Source: DATDOR01 sp035512695 | GTDB taxonomy: Bacteria > Chloroflexota > Anaerolineae > Anaerolineales > JABWBV01 | Assembly (NCBI GenBank): GCA_035512695.1 | Contig: DATKDL010000146.1 | Location: 1-64,000 of the forward strand | Length of the DNA: 64,000 bases | Direction of reading: 5' to 3' | Shown: piece by piece, positions 62,094 to 64,000 of the stretch | How the letters are laid out: each line of letters opens with the position of its first letter | Position numbering within the stretch: position 1 is the first letter of the stretch | Made by a program: the position numbers and the translations under genes | Notes under the pieces: generated by a model | The model's database searches: none | What the model was told of the DNA's origin: nothing | Seen by the model: the letters and a program-made list of their open reading frames with translations, nothing else

Positions 62094-63737
62094 ATGAAAA
62101 TCGTGACCCTTTCGGAAATGCTCGCGATTGAACGCGCGGCCGATGCGGCAGGTCATTCGTATGCGGCGATGATCGAGGAAGCCGGGCGGAGCCTGGCCGA
62201 GATCCTCGAGGCGCGGTTCGGCGAACACGCTGAACGGCGCCTCCTGGCTTTGGTCGGGAAAGGGAACAACGGCGGCGATACCCTGGTGGCGCTTGAACAT
62301 CTCGCGCGGAACGGCTGGAGCGGATCGTTCATCACCGCCGGCAGGCCTGTGGACGACCTGGTACTGCGCGCCCGTGCGGCCGGTTGGGAAGGGATCGAAT
62401 GGCCGGCGGAAGACCTGGTCGAGAAAATTGCCGGGGTCGACATGATCCTGGACGGACTCCTGGGGACCGGGATCCGGCTTCCGCTGCGTTCGCCGGCTGC
62501 CGATTTGCTGCGAGCAATCCATGACGCCCTGGTGGGCCCTCCCCGCCGCGCTCATCCGGGGTCCCGGCAAGGTGGTCTCGCACGAAACCTCCTGATCGTC
62601 GCCGTGGATACCCCCTCCGGCATAGACTGCGACACCGGCGAAGCCGCTCCCGAGACGATACCGGCCGCGGTAACGATCACGATGGCGGCCGCCAAGACCG
62701 GTTTCTTCAAATTCCCCGCGGCGGACCTGATTGGTGAACTCAGCGTAGCTGGGATCGGTCTGCCGCCGGACCTGCCTGAATGGGAGGCTGTCCGGCTTAC
62801 GGCACTCTCGCGCGGACTCGTCCGGGAGTGGCTTCCGGAGCGGCCGCGAGACGCACACAAAGGCACCTTCGGCACGGCATGGATCGCAGCCGGATCGGTG
62901 CGCTACCCCGGGGCGGTATTGCTGGCCTCCCGGGCGGCTTTCCGGATCGGCGCGGGCCTGGTGTCCACCGCCTGCCCCGATCCTGTCTACAGGCTGCTGG
63001 CGGGCCATTTTCCCGAATCGACATGGCTGCCGCTTCCGGATCAGGACGGCGCACACACGGCCGCGGGCGCCGAGATGCTGCTCGACGGGATGGACCGGGC
63101 TGATGCGCTGCTGTTCGGACCGGGGTTCGGTCGGGCTGAAACAACCCTGGCGTTCGTCAACCGGCTGCTTGCGGATCCGGCCCGTCTCCCACCGCTGGTC
63201 GTCGATGCGGACGGCTTGTTTTTGCTGACCGAACTGGCGGATTGGCCCGCTCGGCTTCCGGCGAACACGGTCCTGACACCGCATCCGGGTGAGATGGCCG
63301 GTCTGACCGGAATGTCTGTTGAGGCGATCCAGGCGACCCGGGTCCAGACCGCCGGGAAGTACGCAGAGGAATGGGGGCAGATCGTGGTCCTGAAAGGCGC
63401 TTTCACCGTTGTTGCAGCTCCTGACGGGAGGGTGAGCATCGTCCCGGTGGCCTCTCCAGCGCTGGCTCGCGCGGGGACGGGGGATGTCCTGGCCGGGATG
63501 ATCACCGGTTTTCGGGCGCAAGGTCTACCGGCTTATGAAGCCGCCGCCGCCGGCGCCTACGTGCATGCCCTGGCAGGGGAGCGGGCGGGATACGCCCTGG
63601 GTGACTCCGCCGGGGTGCTCGCTTCCGATATCATCTCCGAGATCTCGTTTATCCTGGCAAGCATCCGGCCGGCGCGGCGCAAGGCCGCCCGGTCGAATGG
63701 AAGGTTATTTCGGCGCAAGATCTCACCGCCGGCGTGA
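62094..63737 (+). CDS. nnr: Bifunctional NAD(P)HX epimerase/dehydratase
   Basis: A 547-residue fusion repairing hydrated NAD(P)H. The epimerase half (1-225) has GKGNNGGDTLVALEHL, DGLLGTG and VDTPSGIDCDTGE. The dehydratase half (about 245-530) has HKGTFGTAWIAAGS, LLFGPGFGRAE, NTVLTPHPGEMAGL and ARAGTGDVLAGMI. An insertion of about 18 residues (GPPRRAHPGSRQG region) interrupts the epimerase half. It lies 15 bp after the AOR gene. Confidence 0.94.
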   Translation: MKIVTLSEMLAIERAADAAGHSYAAMIEEAGRSLAEILEARFGEHAERRLLALVGKGNNGGDTLVALEHLARNGWSGSFITAGRPVDDLVLRARAAGWEGIEWPAEDLVEKIAGVDMILDGLLGTGIRLPLRSPAADLLRAIHDALVGPPRRAHPGSRQGGLARNLLIVAVDTPSGIDCDTGEAAPETIPAAVTITMAAAKTGFFKFPAADLIGELSVAGIGLPPDLPEWEAVRLTALSRGLVREWLPERPRDAHKGTFGTAWIAAGSVRYPGAVLLASRAAFRIGAGLVSTACPDPVYRLLAGHFPESTWLPLPDQDGAHTAAGAEMLLDGMDRADALLFGPGFGRAETTLAFVNRLLADPARLPPLVVDADGLFLLTELADWPARLPANTVLTPHPGEMAGLTGMSVEAIQATRVQTAGKYAEEWGQIVVLKGAFTVVAAPDGRVSIVPVASPALARAGTGDVLAGMITGFRAQGLPAYEAAAAGAYVHALAGERAGYALGDSAGVLASDIISEISFILASIRPARRKAARSNGRLFRRKISPPA

Positions 63738-63836
63738 GCTACGTTCCTGGATACGGGTTCGAACGCTATATGTCGCGAAGCCCGCGCCGGCCGTTGGCCG
63801 GAAAACAGGACCCGCAATTCCTCCCCCCAAGCGATT

Positions 63837-64000
63837 TCAGGCTTCTGCCGATTCCTCTTCGCCTTCGTCCGACGATCCGCCGCGCCCAACGGCCTTTTTA
63901 CCGGCTTCCAGCGCGGAAGACAGCTTCTCTTTCTGCTCTTCCAGGACGACCTGGCCGCGCTTTTGGAGATCGGCTGCTTTGCTCTTGGCCGAATCGGCGA
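63837..64000 (-). CDS. YtxH-like stress protein, C-terminal fragment (gene continues beyond the window)
   Basis: The last 53 codons of a minus-strand gene, ending with TGA at 63837-63839. The visible residues include ADSAKSKAADLQKRGQ and EQKEKLSSALEAGKKAVGRG, followed by an acidic tail. The repeated Ala/Lys/Gln helix plus acidic end is characteristic of YtxH-domain (gas-vesicle-protein-like) stress proteins. The start and membrane anchor lie beyond position 64000. Confidence 0.72.
   Translation of the reverse strand, partial: ADSAKSKAADLQKRGQVVLEEQKEKLSSALEAGKKAVGRGGSSDEGEEESAEA

Overview
The window is a gene-dense, GC-rich bacterial chromosome segment with no phage, IS element or CRISPR array. 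I infer a member of the Chloroflexota, probably Anaerolineae-like. The reasons are lipoproteins with Thr/Pro-rich linkers and NBR1-type Ig domains, tandem LysM-M23 endopeptidases, giant multi-GAF kinases, leaderless promoters and an AOR-family tungsten enzyme. No rRNA or marker phylogeny is available to confirm this. About 60 protein genes and one tRNA fill the window; no gap without a gene exceeds 300 bp.

Left part (0-9 kb): an operon on the minus strand runs small membrane protein, selA, M24 peptidase, tsaD. Divergent from it, at 4208-4456, is a gene interrupted by an in-frame TGA that reads as a SelW/Rdx-family selenoprotein (CxxU motif), then dtd. A methyltransferase/DHODH-like pair, an MFS transporter and an L,D-transpeptidase follow.

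9-18 kb: a membrane Fe-S (HdrD/GlpC-like) oxidoreductase and a membrane-anchored sulfite-oxidase-type molybdoenzyme, then 2-oxoacid dehydrogenase E2 and E3, then a receiver-CpaE/TadZ-like ATPase fusion. 17.7-24.6 kb is a tightly overlapping minus-strand operon of three GT4 glycosyltransferases, an FkbM methyltransferase, a DEDDh exonuclease, a nucleotidyltransferase-like protein and a ConA-like protein.

24.7-33 kb holds housekeeping and stress genes (MBL-fold hydrolase, methyltransferase, DUF6295, dienelactone hydrolase, mutY, pcm, queG) and two NBR1-Ig lipoproteins, one apparently frameshifted. 33-45 kb is a signalling block: receiver proteins, a 2082-residue histidine kinase with nine GAF domains, a degenerate-GGDEF response regulator, a left-handed beta-helix protein, an MglA-like GTPase, a DUF4388 protein and two paralogous alpha/beta hydrolases.

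45-54 kb holds a pair of membrane-anchored paralogues and four tandem LysM-M23 lipoprotein endopeptidases whose metal-ligand spacing matches the LasA/beta-lytic (M23A) type. The right part holds thrB, an SGNH hydrolase, an SPFH protein carrying a C-terminal DNA-binding-like domain, fabF-plsX, tRNA-Leu(GAG), SCP2-AOR-nnr, and the end of a YtxH-like gene at the edge.

Two genome-wide habits stand out. Many genes have a TATAAT-like box 6-8 nt before the start codon (leaderless mRNAs), and most transcription units are separated by long, nearly perfect inverted repeats, each with its own sequence.
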